From the NCBI RefSeq assembly GCF_900102945.1, contig NZ_FNGI01000004.1:186001-250000 (forward strand): 64,000 bases of DNA. The letters run 5' to 3'. The DNA comes from Modicisalibacter muralis (GTDB lineage Bacteria; Pseudomonadota; Gammaproteobacteria; Pseudomonadales; Halomonadaceae). Positions 36,859 through 45,551 of this stretch are shown one piece after another (positions within the stretch are counted from its first letter, which is position 1; every line of letters starts with the position of its first letter). Position numbers and translations under genes: made by a program. The notes under the pieces are model-generated. The model worked only from the letters and a program-made list of their open reading frames with translations. It did not search any database and was not told the DNA's origin.

Positions 36859-37530
36859 ATGATGAGCAAGAAACTCTGGCTGGCCGTGCCGCTGGCCGCC
36901 GCCGTCGCGATGACCGGTTGCACCACCACCAACCCCCGCACCGGCGAACCCCAGCGTGCCAACGCTACCCTAGGGGCCGGTATCGGCGCCGCCGTGGGTG
37001 CGGTGGCCGGGGCATTGAGTGGCGACGGTAGCAGCAGCCGGCGCGATCGCGCGCTGATCGGTGCCGCGGCGGGCGCGGCGGTCGGTGGCGGGATTGGCTA
37101 CTACATGGATCGCCAGGAGGCTCAACTGCGCGATCGCTTGCAGGGCACCGGCATCGGTGTCGAGCGCCAAGGTGACAATATCGTGCTTAACATGCCGAGC
37201 AGCGTGACCTTCGGCTTCGATTCCAGTGAGCTGACCGGCGCGGCGCGCGCGGCATTGAACGATGTCACGGCGATAATGCGTGAATATCCCGAAACGCGCA
37301 TTACCGTGGCCGGCTATACCGACAGTACCGGCGCGGAGGATTACAATCAGCGGCTATCCGAGCAACGCGCCGCGACGGTCGGCAATTATCTGGCGCAAGG
37401 CGGTGTCGAGCGTCAGCGCCTGAACATGGTCGGCTACGGCGAGAGCCAGCCGGTCGCCAGCAATGACACCGAGCAAGGCCGGGCACAAAACCGCCGTGTC
37501 GAGATCACCCTGACGCCCATCGGGCAATAA
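36859..37530 (+). CDS. OmpA-family outer-membrane lipoprotein (YiaD-like)
   Basis: Lipoprotein with lipobox AMTGC (Cys21), a glycine-zipper segment (about 45-85, GAGIGAAVGAVAGA and GAAAGAAVGGGIGYYMD) and a C-terminal OmpA peptidoglycan-binding domain (TFGFDSSELT, TVAGYTDSTG, NRRVEITL). This is the layout of YiaD and related envelope proteins that anchor the outer membrane to the wall. GAGGAG lies upstream. A terminator follows. Confidence 0.9.
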   Translation: MMSKKLWLAVPLAAAVAMTGCTTTNPRTGEPQRANATLGAGIGAAVGAVAGALSGDGSSSRRDRALIGAAAGAAVGGGIGYYMDRQEAQLRDRLQGTGIGVERQGDNIVLNMPSSVTFGFDSSELTGAARAALNDVTAIMREYPETRITVAGYTDSTGAEDYNQRLSEQRAATVGNYLAQGGVERQRLNMVGYGESQPVASNDTEQGRAQNRRVEITLTPIGQ

Positions 37531-37557
37531 TCGGCGCGGCTTTTGCCGTTAGCGTAC

Positions 37558-37585
37558 GGGCCCGTCGTTGTCGGCGGGCCCTTTT
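37558..37585 (+). terminator. Intrinsic terminator after the OmpA-family gene
   Basis: GGGCCCG and CGGGCCC pair around a ten-base loop, followed by TTTT. It lies 28 bp past the stop and before rlmJ. Confidence 0.8.
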
Positions 37586-37602
37586 CATGTCGAGGCACGA
37601 CC

Positions 37603-38457
37603 ATGCTTGCCTACCAGCACGCCTACCATGCCGGCAATTTCGCCGACGTTCACAAGCATCTGACGCTGTTCTGTGTTCTGCAACACATTTTACGTAAAGA
37701 AACTCCGGTTACGTATGTCGACACGCATGCCGGTCGAGGTCGCTATCCGCTGACAGCTGCCGAGACGCAGAAACTCAAGGAGTACCAGCAGGGGGTCGTA
37801 CCGCTGTGGCAGGCACGGGCCGCGCTGAGCAGAAGCGATCCGCTGCTCGATGGCTGGTTCGATGCCCTGCAGCGGGCACAGGCGGGCGATGGGCGTCAAT
37901 TGACCCATTACCCCGGCTCGCCCTGGTGGCTGGCCGACAGCCTGCGCAGTCACGATCGCCTGAGCCTGTTCGAGCTGCATCCCGGCGAGCACCAGCATCT
38001 CGAGGCACAGGCGCTACCCAGTAACGCGCGGCGTGTTCACGACGATGGTCTGGCGGGTCTGCGTAGCATGCTACCGGTGGCCACGCCACGCTTGTGCGTG
38101 CTGATTGACCCCAGTTACGAGCGCAAGTCCGAGTACAGCGAAGTTGCCGAGACGCTGGCCTTCGTCGCGCGCAAGGCGCGCCATGCCACGGTGCTGGTGT
38201 GGTATCCGCTATTGCCGGCGGGACGCCATCAGGTTCTGCTCGACGAGGTCCGGCGTGCCGGCGTTCGCAAATTGTGGCGCAGCGAATTGCAGCGCCACGC
38301 TCGCGGCATCGACGAGCATGGCATGTACGGTAGCGGTATGTTGCTGCTCAACCCACCCTGGGGGCTGGGCCAGCGTCTCGAGGATGCCTGGCAGGCATTG
38401 CTGCCGTACCTTGGCAAGCAGGCCGCGCATCGCGGTGAGTGGTGGGTCGAGGAGTGA
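37603..38457 (+). CDS. rlmJ: 23S rRNA (adenine2030-N6)-methyltransferase RlmJ
   Basis: Methylates A2030 of 23S rRNA. The N-terminus LAYQHAYHAGNFADVHKH is the family signature, THAGRGRY is near the SAM site and the catalytic motif is IDPSYERKSEY. The ATG at 37603 gives this start and 284 residues; the frame extends upstream without meaning. Converges on mnmE with a 26-bp gap. Confidence 0.94.
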   Translation: MLAYQHAYHAGNFADVHKHLTLFCVLQHILRKETPVTYVDTHAGRGRYPLTAAETQKLKEYQQGVVPLWQARAALSRSDPLLDGWFDALQRAQAGDGRQLTHYPGSPWWLADSLRSHDRLSLFELHPGEHQHLEAQALPSNARRVHDDGLAGLRSMLPVATPRLCVLIDPSYERKSEYSEVAETLAFVARKARHATVLVWYPLLPAGRHQVLLDEVRRAGVRKLWRSELQRHARGIDEHGMYGSGMLLLNPPWGLGQRLEDAWQALLPYLGKQAAHRGEWWVEE

Positions 38458-38483
38458 TCGTGGCAACAATAAAATGTTGGGGT

Positions 38484-39860
38484 CTACTTCCCGATACAGA
38501 ACTCGCCGAAGATCTTGCCGAGCAAATCGTCGGCGCTGAATTCACCGGTGATCTCGCCCAGCGCGCGTTGCGCCTCGCGCAGATCCTCGGCAAGCAATTC
38601 GCCGGCGCCATAGCCATGTAGCTGGGCTTCGCCGTTGGTGAGTGCGTGCTCACTTCGATCCAGGGCTTCCAGGTGACGGCGACGAGCCGAGAAACGCCCC
38701 TCGGTGGTCGTGGTATAGCCCATCACGGCTTTCAGGTGTTCCTTCAGGTTATCCACACCCTCGCCGCTCTTCGCCGACAGGCGCAGCGTCGGCGGCGCTG
38801 TGGATAAGTCGAGCCCGGGCGCCTCGTGGCTGCTATCGATCTTGTTGCGCACCAGTGTCAATCGAGCCGGGTCGGGCAGGCGCGCGACGAACTCCGGCCA
38901 GATGGCCATGGGATCGGTGGCGGCGGTGGTGGTGGCATCGACCAGCAGCAATACCCGGTCGGCCTTCTCGATCTCGGCCCAGGCGCGCGCCACACCGATT
39001 TTCTCCACGGCGTCGGGCGTGTCGCGCAGCCCGGCAGTATCGATGATATGTAACGGCATGCCGTCGAGGTGAATGTGTTCACGCAACACATCGCGGGTGG
39101 TGCCCTCGATGGCGGTGACGATGGCGGTATCCTGTTCGGTGAGGGCATTGAGCAGGCTCGACTTGCCGGCATTGGGACGCCCGGCGATGACCACGCTCAT
39201 GCCTTCGCGCATCAGTGCGCCTTGCCCGGCGGCGGCGCGCACCTCGCCCAATTCATGCTGTATCGAGCCGAGCATCGCCGCTACCTTGCCGTCGGCGAGA
39301 AAGTCGATCTCCTCCTCGGGGAAATCGATCGCCGCCTCGACGTACATGCGCAACTCGATCAGGCGTTCGACCAGCGCGGCGACCCGGTTGGAGAATTCGC
39401 CTTGCAACGAGCGCAGGGCGTTTTCGGCGGCGGCGCGGGAGCTGGCATCGATCAAATCGGCGATCGCTTCGGCCTGGGCCAGGTCGAGCTTGTCGTTGAG
39501 GAAGGCGCGCTCGGAGAACTCGCCGGGGCGTGCCAGGCGCGCACCGAGCCGCACGCAGCGCTCGAGTAACAGGTCCATGATCACCGGCCCGCCGTGACCG
39601 TGTAGCTCGAGTACGTCCTCGCCGGTGAAGGAGTGCGGTCCCGGAAAATACAGCGCGATGCCTTCGTCGAGTGCCTGCGCAGCGTCCCCGGCGAAGGGGC
39701 CATAGTCGGCGTGGCGGGGCGCGGGGCAGCGGCCCAGCACCGCCTCGGCGATCGCCACGCAGGCCGGCCCGGAAACGCGAATGATGCCCACGCCACCGCG
39801 ACCGGGCGGGGTGGCCAGGGCGGCGATGGTGTCCTGAGTATACAGCGGGCTATCGAGCAT
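38484..39860 (-). CDS. mnmE: tRNA modification GTPase MnmE
   Basis: GTPase partner of MnmG in wobble-uridine modification. N-terminal tetrahydrofolate-binding domain ([21 protein letters not shown]), G motifs [22 protein letters not shown] and NKID within a helical domain, and the C-terminal CIGK cysteine box. The ATG at 39860 gives 458 residues; an upstream extension is not supported. It follows yidC in the rpmH-rnpA-yidC-mnmE order. Two inverted DnaA boxes lie in the GTPase-domain region. Confidence 0.96.
   Translation of the reverse strand: MLDSPLYTQDTIAALATPPGRGGVGIIRVSGPACVAIAEAVLGRCPAPRHADYGPFAGDAAQALDEGIALYFPGPHSFTGEDVLELHGHGGPVIMDLLLERCVRLGARLARPGEFSERAFLNDKLDLAQAEAIADLIDASSRAAAENALRSLQGEFSNRVAALVERLIELRMYVEAAIDFPEEEIDFLADGKVAAMLGSIQHELGEVRAAAGQGALMREGMSVVIAGRPNAGKSSLLNALTEQDTAIVTAIEGTTRDVLREHIHLDGMPLHIIDTAGLRDTPDAVEKIGVARAWAEIEKADRVLLLVDATTTAATDPMAIWPEFVARLPDPARLTLVRNKIDSSHEAPGLDLSTAPPTLRLSAKSGEGVDNLKEHLKAVMGYTTTTEGRFSARRRHLEALDRSEHALTNGEAQLHGYGAGELLAEDLREAQRALGEITGEFSADDLLGKIFGEFCIGK
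38749..38757 (+). promoter_or_regulatory. Perfect DnaA box inside mnmE
   Basis: TTATCCACA, one of an inverted pair with 38799-38807. Confidence 0.55.
38799..38807 (-). promoter_or_regulatory. Perfect DnaA box inside mnmE, opposite orientation
   Basis: TGTGGATAA, which is TTATCCACA on the minus strand, 41 bp between the left ends of the two boxes. Confidence 0.55.
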
Positions 39861-39918
39861 GGCGGATCGCTGGGCTCCAGTGAAAGGGATATTGTCCGAA
39901 ACGTTGACCCACAACGCC

Positions 39919-39943
39919 AGACCCCCGCCGTGGGCGGGGGTCT
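39919..39943. terminator. Strong hairpin between yidC and mnmE
   Basis: An 11-bp perfect stem (AGACCCCCGCC / GGCGGGGGTCT) with a three-base loop. There is no T-run on either strand, so it may be a processing or attenuating hairpin within the operon. Confidence 0.6.
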
Positions 39944-39972
39944 GGGTGACAGGATGGCGGGAGCTGGTTGGC

Positions 39973-41655
39973 TTACTTGGCCCGACTGCCCTTGCCGGTA
40001 GTGGGGTCGCTCTCGATCTTGCGGGTAATCACCCACTGCTGAAGAATCGAAATGACGTTGTTGACCACCCAGTAAATGACCAGGCCAGCCGGGAACCACA
40101 GGAAGAAGAAGGTGAAGATGATCGGCAGCATCTTCATGATCTTGGCCTGCATCGGGTCCGGCGGTGTCGGGTTGAGCAGTTGCTGAACGAACATCGAGGC
40201 GCCCATCAGGATTGGCAGCACGAAGTATGGATCCTTCATCGACAGGTCGTCGATCCACAGGATGAACGGCGCATGGCGCAGCTCAACCGATTCCAGCAGC
40301 ATCCAGTACAGGGCGATGAAGACGGGCATCTGCACCAGAATCGGCAGGCAGCCGCCCAGAGGGTTGATCTTCTCCTTCTGGTAGAACTTCATCATCTCGG
40401 AGGACATTTTCTGGCGATCGCTGCCGTACTGCTCCTTGATGCGCTGCATCTCGGGACCCAGCTTGCGCATCTTGGCCATCGACTTGTAAGCGGTGGCCGA
40501 TAGCGGGAACAGCACGATCTTGACGATCACCGTCAGCACCACGATCGCAAAACCCCAGTTGCCGATCACGCTATGGATCTTGTCGAGCAGCCAGAACAGC
40601 GGGTTGGCGATGAACCATAGCCAGCCGAAATCGATGGTCAGTTCCAGGTACGGCGCGACGTCCTCGAGACGATCCTGGACCTTGGGCCCGATATACAGCG
40701 TCGCGTTCAGCTCGGCCTGGCTCTCGGGGGCGATATTGTGAGTCGGACCGGCGAAGGCAGCGACATTGCGGCCTTGTGAGTCGGTGGTGGCGTAGTACAG
40801 GTTCTGCTGGTCCTGGGGTGGCGCCCAGGCCGAGGTGAAGTAGTGCTGGATCATCGCGACCCAGCCGCCTTGCACGTCCCGATTGTTGAACTGGCCTTCC
40901 TGGATATCCTCGAAGCCGATCTTCTCGTAATGGCTTTCCGGCGAGGAATAGGCCGCGCCCAGGTAGGAGTTCATGCCCATCGACACGCCGCTCGAGGGGT
41001 CGGGACTGTTATCGCGGGCCAACTGGCCGATAAAGCGCGCGGTGACAGGCTCTTCGCGATGGTTGACGACGTGATAGCTGACGTCCACCGCATAGCTGTC
41101 GCGTTCGAAGGCAAAGCGCTTGACCACCTCGACGCCGTTGACGTTGGCGGTGAGATCGACGGTCAGGCTGTCTTCACCCTCATCGAGGGTATAGCGGGTC
41201 CGCTCGGGATCGAAGGCAATGCGACCCTCGTGCCCTTCGAGTTGCAGGCCCGATTTGGCGACGTAGCTGCGGGCCTGGCTGTCAGAGAGCAACACGAAGG
41301 CATGTTCGCCCTCCAGGCTCATCTTATGCTCGGGCAGGGCGGCATACACGATGTCGCCACCTTGCGGGTCGATGCGCACGTTCAGGACATCGGTTTCGAC
41401 CGCAACCAGGCTACGCCGGCTATCTGTCCGAGGGGCTTCTGGCATGGCATCGGCGGCTGGCGCCGAAGTGGCATTGGAAGGTGCCGCCAGCCCCTGGTCG
41501 CTGCGTGTTTCGTTATCGCCGTCGCTGGGCGCCGCGCTGAAGCCGGGAGCCTCGGGTTCAACGGTGACCTGGCCGTAATCCTGGTTCCACTGGATGACCA
41601 GCAGGTAGGCGAGCACCGCAAGCGGAATCACGAGAAGGAGTCGTTTTACGTCCAT
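39973..41655 (-). CDS. yidC: Membrane protein insertase YidC
   Basis: Oxa1-family insertase. One N-terminal membrane segment ([18 protein letters not shown]), a large periplasmic domain (about 60-340), then the five-helix core with [19 protein letters not shown] and [19 protein letters not shown]. 560 residues, with a basic C-terminus. Between rnpA and mnmE. The small yidD gene usually found between rnpA and yidC is not there. Confidence 0.97.
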   Translation of the reverse strand: MDVKRLLLVIPLAVLAYLLVIQWNQDYGQVTVEPEAPGFSAAPSDGDNETRSDQGLAAPSNATSAPAADAMPEAPRTDSRRSLVAVETDVLNVRIDPQGGDIVYAALPEHKMSLEGEHAFVLLSDSQARSYVAKSGLQLEGHEGRIAFDPERTRYTLDEGEDSLTVDLTANVNGVEVVKRFAFERDSYAVDVSYHVVNHREEPVTARFIGQLARDNSPDPSSGVSMGMNSYLGAAYSSPESHYEKIGFEDIQEGQFNNRDVQGGWVAMIQHYFTSAWAPPQDQQNLYYATTDSQGRNVAAFAGPTHNIAPESQAELNATLYIGPKVQDRLEDVAPYLELTIDFGWLWFIANPLFWLLDKIHSVIGNWGFAIVVLTVIVKIVLFPLSATAYKSMAKMRKLGPEMQRIKEQYGSDRQKMSSEMMKFYQKEKINPLGGCLPILVQMPVFIALYWMLLESVELRHAPFILWIDDLSMKDPYFVLPILMGASMFVQQLLNPTPPDPMQAKIMKMLPIIFTFFFLWFPAGLVIYWVVNNVISILQQWVITRKIESDPTTGKGSRAK

Positions 41656-41768
41656 GGGGGTTCTGCCCGGTGGGGTAATGGATCATTCTGGCGGCTTGTC
41701 TTCCGACCGCTACTCGCCAGCGGCGAGGCGGATCGGTACGACCTTGCTAATACGAAGCGCGAATCGGG

Positions 41769-42152
41769 TCAGGAAGACGCCGCCACGGTCGACTGTTTGC
41801 GAACGTCTTTTTCCAGGCGCCGCCACATGCCGTAGAGCTGGCGGTGCAAGGTCGCGTTATCCAGTTCGTTAGCGCCGCGACGCGCCAGGACGATGATGTC
41901 CACGGCGGGCAGACGATGTTGCTGGAGACGAATGGACTCGCGGACGAGACGCTTCAGACGATTGCGATCGACGGCACGGCGAACGTTTTTCTTGCTGAAG
42001 ACCAGACCGATCCGTGGGTGGCCCAACGCGTTGTCGCTGGCCAACGCCAGCAACCCCTTGCCATGGACCTTGAACGGGGCATGGTCGAAGACGCGTCGAT
42101 ATTCCCCGGCAGTCAAGAGACGCAACTGCCGTGGGAAGTTCTGACATGACAT
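41769..42152 (-). CDS. rnpA: Ribonuclease P protein component
   Basis: Protein subunit of RNase P. The RNR motif is in AVDRNRLKRLVRES, with PRIGLVFSKKNVRRA before it. 127 residues. It lies 13 bp after rpmH, the usual operon. Confidence 0.96.
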   Translation of the reverse strand: MSCQNFPRQLRLLTAGEYRRVFDHAPFKVHGKGLLALASDNALGHPRIGLVFSKKNVRRAVDRNRLKRLVRESIRLQQHRLPAVDIIVLARRGANELDNATLHRQLYGMWRRLEKDVRKQSTVAASS

Positions 42153-42165
42153 TCGCGGCTCGAGT

Positions 42166-42300
42166 TTAAGCGCTCAGACGCTTGCGACCCTTGGCGCGGC
42201 GGCGCGCCAGAACCTGGCGACCACCCTTGGTGGCCATGCGCGCACGAAAGCCATGTACACGCTTGCGCTTGAGAACGCTCGGTTGAAAAGTGCGTTTCAT
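42166..42300 (-). CDS. rpmH: 50S ribosomal protein L34
   Basis: A 44-residue basic protein read directly from the minus strand: it begins [14 protein letters not shown], contains [13 protein letters not shown] and ends RKRLSA. This is a textbook L34. First gene of rpmH-rnpA-yidC-mnmE, divergent from dnaA across the candidate origin gap. Confidence 0.97.
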   Translation of the reverse strand: MKRTFQPSVLKRKRVHGFRARMATKGGRQVLARRRAKGRKRLSA

Positions 42301-42657
42301 AACTGCTGATTCCCACGTGGTTAAATTTGGACTGATGACAAGCCGATGTGCCTTGATACCCGCCAGGAGCCGGGCGGATTTGGCTCAAGGTCGGGCATTT
42401 TAGTGAATTCGCCAGCCGCGTGCAATTTTTCCGCGGATTTATCCGCGCGGGGCCAAGATTTTTTTAGTATTTTGCCGTCGTTGGCCAGTAAGTGGCCGAA
42501 TGTCTATCCCCAGGGTCGGTGCAGTGACCTGCCAAGGCAATACAAACATTATATTAACTATCGATACCAGATAATGCTGTTATTAACATTGGGAATCAAT
42601 TTTGTGGACAAGCAGTAAAATAAATTATTTTTCAATAAGTTAACCGAATATTGCTTT

Positions 42658-42666
42658 TGTGGAAAA
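42658..42666 (-). promoter_or_regulatory. DnaA box (TGTGGAAAA)
   Basis: Reverse of TTTTCCACA, at the edge of the AT-rich stretch upstream of dnaA. Confidence 0.6.
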
Positions 42667-42800
42667 ACTGCGCGAAACGTTTAGCGGCATTAGGAGCAGC
42701 GTTTGAACGGCGGGATTATATTTGGGGGTTGCCGAGTCCGACGCGATTCGATGGCGGGCTCATTCACCGGTTGTCCACAGTTTTTTCACGGCCCTAATCG

Positions 42801-42809
42801 TGTGGATAA
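42801..42809 (-). promoter_or_regulatory. Perfect DnaA box (TGTGGATAA) upstream of dnaA
   Basis: Exact consensus on the minus strand, 56 bp before the dnaA start; a near-match TTGTCCACA in opposite orientation lies 30 bp to the left. Suitable for autoregulation. Confidence 0.75.
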
Positions 42810-42864
42810 CTCGCCCCACGAACGATATACTGGCCGGTCATTCGCTAACAGGATGTGAGGTCGC

Positions 42865-44328
42865 GTGTCGGTCGCTCTCTGGCAACAATGTCTGGATTAC
42901 CTGCAGGATGAGCTGAGTTCCCAGCAGTTCAATACCTGGATTCGTCCGTTGCAGGCGGAAGAGGGTGGAGTCGACGAGCTCAGCCTGTTGGCACCCAACC
43001 GCTTCGTGCGGGACTGGGTCAGCGATAAGTATCTAAAGCGTATCAATGAGCTGCTACGTGAACTGGCGCCTGCCAAGCCGCCCAAGGTGGCCCTGGCGGT
43101 GGGCAGTCGGCGTGCCACGCCCAGCCCACAGCCACGTGAATTGGGCAACCCGGTATCTGCCAGCCGCTTCAAACAGCCTGGGCCACCTTCGGTGCATACG
43201 CCACCACGCAACGATTACGCTGATGAGCACGAGATCGAGCAGTTACGCGAGAAGAGCGCTCGTCGTTCGGGAGATCGCCAGGTTCAGGTCGAGGGCAGCC
43301 TCAAGCACCAAAGTAGCCTCAACCCCAATTTCACCTTCGACACCTTCGTTGAGGGTAAATCCAACCAGTTGGCGCGCGCGGCCTCGCGCCAGGTATCGGA
43401 AAACCCCGGCGGCGCCTATAACCCGTTGTTTCTGTACGGTGGCGTGGGCCTGGGCAAGACGCACCTGATGCACGCCGTAGGCAATCAACTGGCATTGCGG
43501 CGTGAGAACGCCACCGTGGTTTACCTGCATTCCGAGCGCTTCGTCGCCGATATGGTCAAGGCGCTTCAGCTCAATGCCATCAACGATTTCAAGCGCTTCT
43601 ATCGCAGTGTCGATGCCTTGCTGATCGATGACATCCAGTTCTTCGCCGGCAAGGAGCGCTCGCAGGAGGAGTTCTTTCATACCTTCAACGCCTTGCTTGA
43701 AGGTGGCCAGCAAATGATTCTCACTTCTGACAGATATCCCAAGGAAATCAGTGGTGTAGAGGAGCGTCTCAAGTCACGTTTCGGGTGGGGGCTGACGGTG
43801 GCGATCGAACCGCCGGAGCTCGAGACGCGGGTTGCGATCTTGATGAAGAAGGCCGATCAGGCCAAGGTCGACTTGCCCCACGATGCCGCTTTCTTCATTG
43901 CCCAGAAGATCCGCTCCAACGTGCGTGAGCTGGAAGGCGCCTTGAAGAAGGTCATCGCCGACTCCCACTTCATGGGTAAGTCGATCACCCAGGACTTCAT
44001 CCGCGAATCACTCAAGGACCTGCTGGCACTGCAGGACAAGCAGGTCGGTGTCGACAACATTCAGCGTACCGTCGCGGAATATTACAAGATCAAGATTGCC
44101 GACCTGCTCTCCAAGCGGCGTTCTCGTTCGGTGGCGCGGCCGCGTCAGGTGGCGATGGCGCTGGCCAAGGAATTGACCAATCATAGCTTGCCGGAGATCG
44201 GCGACGCCTTTGGCGGGCGCGACCATACTACGGTGCTGCACGCCTGCCGCAAGGTTAAGGCGCTACAGGAAGAAAGCGCGGATATCCGCGAGGATTACAA
44301 GAACCTGCTGCGGTTACTGACTAGCTGA
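42865..44328 (+). CDS. dnaA: Chromosomal replication initiator DnaA
   Basis: AAA+ initiator that binds DnaA boxes and melts oriC. Domain I ([20 protein letters not shown]), a linker, domain III with Walker [14 protein letters not shown] and Walker [11 protein letters not shown], and domain IV ending with [15 protein letters not shown], which reads the box. GTG start at 42865 with GAGG upstream. 487 residues. First gene of dnaA-dnaN-recF-gyrB. Confidence 0.98.
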   Translation: MSVALWQQCLDYLQDELSSQQFNTWIRPLQAEEGGVDELSLLAPNRFVRDWVSDKYLKRINELLRELAPAKPPKVALAVGSRRATPSPQPRELGNPVSASRFKQPGPPSVHTPPRNDYADEHEIEQLREKSARRSGDRQVQVEGSLKHQSSLNPNFTFDTFVEGKSNQLARAASRQVSENPGGAYNPLFLYGGVGLGKTHLMHAVGNQLALRRENATVVYLHSERFVADMVKALQLNAINDFKRFYRSVDALLIDDIQFFAGKERSQEEFFHTFNALLEGGQQMILTSDRYPKEISGVEERLKSRFGWGLTVAIEPPELETRVAILMKKADQAKVDLPHDAAFFIAQKIRSNVRELEGALKKVIADSHFMGKSITQDFIRESLKDLLALQDKQVGVDNIQRTVAEYYKIKIADLLSKRRSRSVARPRQVAMALAKELTNHSLPEIGDAFGGRDHTTVLHACRKVKALQEESADIREDYKNLLRLLTS

Positions 44329-44393
44329 AGATGAGCCCACTAGCCATGTTGGCGCATCGTTTGCCTTGAAACCAGGAGAAGAGTGGAGCCCTC

Positions 44394-45497
44394 ATGAAAT
44401 TTTCCATCTCCCGCGAAGCCCTGCTGCGGCCGTTGACGCTGGTCGCCGGCGTGGTCGAGCGTCGCCAGACGCTGCCGGTGCTGTCCAATGTGCTGATCGA
44501 GGTGCAGGACACGCAACTTTCATTGACCGGTACCGACCTTGAAGTCGAGTTGATCGGCCGCGCCGAGCCGAGCCAGGTCGATGAGCCAGGCTCCGCGACG
44601 GTCCCCGCGCGCAAGCTGATGGATATCTGCAAGTCGTTGCCCGAGCAGTCCGAGATCACCTTCGCGTTGGAGGATGGGCGTGCGGTGTTGCGCGCCGGGC
44701 GCTCGCGCTTCACGCTGTCGACGCTGCCGGTAGCCGAGTTCCCGAACATCGAGGACGGTCAGGGCACCCAGGAGCTGAGCCTGCCGCGCGGTACGCTCAA
44801 GCACCTGATCGACGCCACCGCCTTCGCCATGGCCCAGCAGGACGTACGCTACTACCTTAACGGCATGCTGCTCGAACTGGGCCGCAACCTGGTGCGTACC
44901 GTCGCTACCGATGGCCATCGTCTGGCGGTATGCTCGCGTTCGGCGGATATCGATATCGAGCCGGCACAGAAGCTGATCGTGCCGCGTAAAGGCGTGCTCG
45001 AACTGGTGCGCCTGCTCGATGGTAGCGACGAGCTGGTCGGTTTGACGCTGGGGGCCAATCATTTGCGGGCTCGCACGGGCGAGTTCACGTTTACCTCCAA
45101 GCTTGTCGATGGCAAATTTCCCGATTATGAGCGTGTGGTGCCGAAGGGTGGCGATAAGGTGTTCATCGCCGAGCGCGCCGAGCTGCGCCAGGTATTGTCG
45201 CGCACCTCGATTCTCTCCAACGAAAAGTATCGCGGCGTGCGTCTCAATCTCGAGGAAGGCAACCTGCGGGTGATGGCCAATAACCCCGAGCAGGAAGAGG
45301 CCGAGGAAAACGTCTCGCTCGACTACAGCGGCGATACCCTGGAGATCGGCTTCAATGTCGGTTATTTGATCGACGTGCTGGGCGCGCTCGATGAGGATCG
45401 TGTGCAGATGACCCTGTCCGATTCCAACAGCAGCGCGATCATGGAGGAGCCCGGTGGCGGTGACGCCCTGTATGTCGTCATGCCCATGCGACTTTGA
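44394..45497 (+). CDS. dnaN: DNA polymerase III beta sliding clamp
   Basis: Ring-shaped processivity clamp. It begins MKFSISREALLRPL, contains TDGHRLAVCSR in the middle and ends with DALYVVMPMRL, the family C-terminus. 367 residues. GGAG lies upstream. Between dnaA and recF. Confidence 0.98.
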   Translation: MKFSISREALLRPLTLVAGVVERRQTLPVLSNVLIEVQDTQLSLTGTDLEVELIGRAEPSQVDEPGSATVPARKLMDICKSLPEQSEITFALEDGRAVLRAGRSRFTLSTLPVAEFPNIEDGQGTQELSLPRGTLKHLIDATAFAMAQQDVRYYLNGMLLELGRNLVRTVATDGHRLAVCSRSADIDIEPAQKLIVPRKGVLELVRLLDGSDELVGLTLGANHLRARTGEFTFTSKLVDGKFPDYERVVPKGGDKVFIAERAELRQVLSRTSILSNEKYRGVRLNLEEGNLRVMANNPEQEEAEENVSLDYSGDTLEIGFNVGYLIDVLGALDEDRVQMTLSDSNSSAIMEEPGGGDALYVVMPMRL

Positions 45498-45513
45498 TGC
45501 GTTCTTCCACTCA

Positions 45514-45536
45514 GGCGGCGCCATGCCAGCGCCGCC
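45514..45536. repeat. Hairpin between dnaN and recF
   Basis: GGCGGCGC and GCGCCGCC pair around a seven-base loop, 15 bp before the recF start. There is no T-tract. It could dampen recF translation or transcription, but it may be incidental. Confidence 0.5.
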
Positions 45537-45551
45537 CTTAGGCGCTTGCCG

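Larger units (their letters stand above)
42301..42864. other. AT-rich rpmH-dnaA intergenic region; candidate oriC
   Basis: 564 bp without a gene, divergent between rpmH and dnaA. An AT-rich stretch (about 42541-42660) lies beside DnaA-box-like sites: TGTGGACAA at 42603 (one mismatch), TGTGGAAAA at 42658 (fits the relaxed consensus), TTGTCCACA at 42771 (one mismatch) and a perfect TGTGGATAA at 42801. This is the oriC position in Pseudomonas and many other bacteria. The sites may also serve dnaA autoregulation. Confidence 0.6.

Noticed and set aside
42311-42323. CCCACGTGG-centred palindrome upstream of rpmH as a seventh parS
   Set aside because: Only the central CACGTG is shared with parS; the flanks do not match the consensus.
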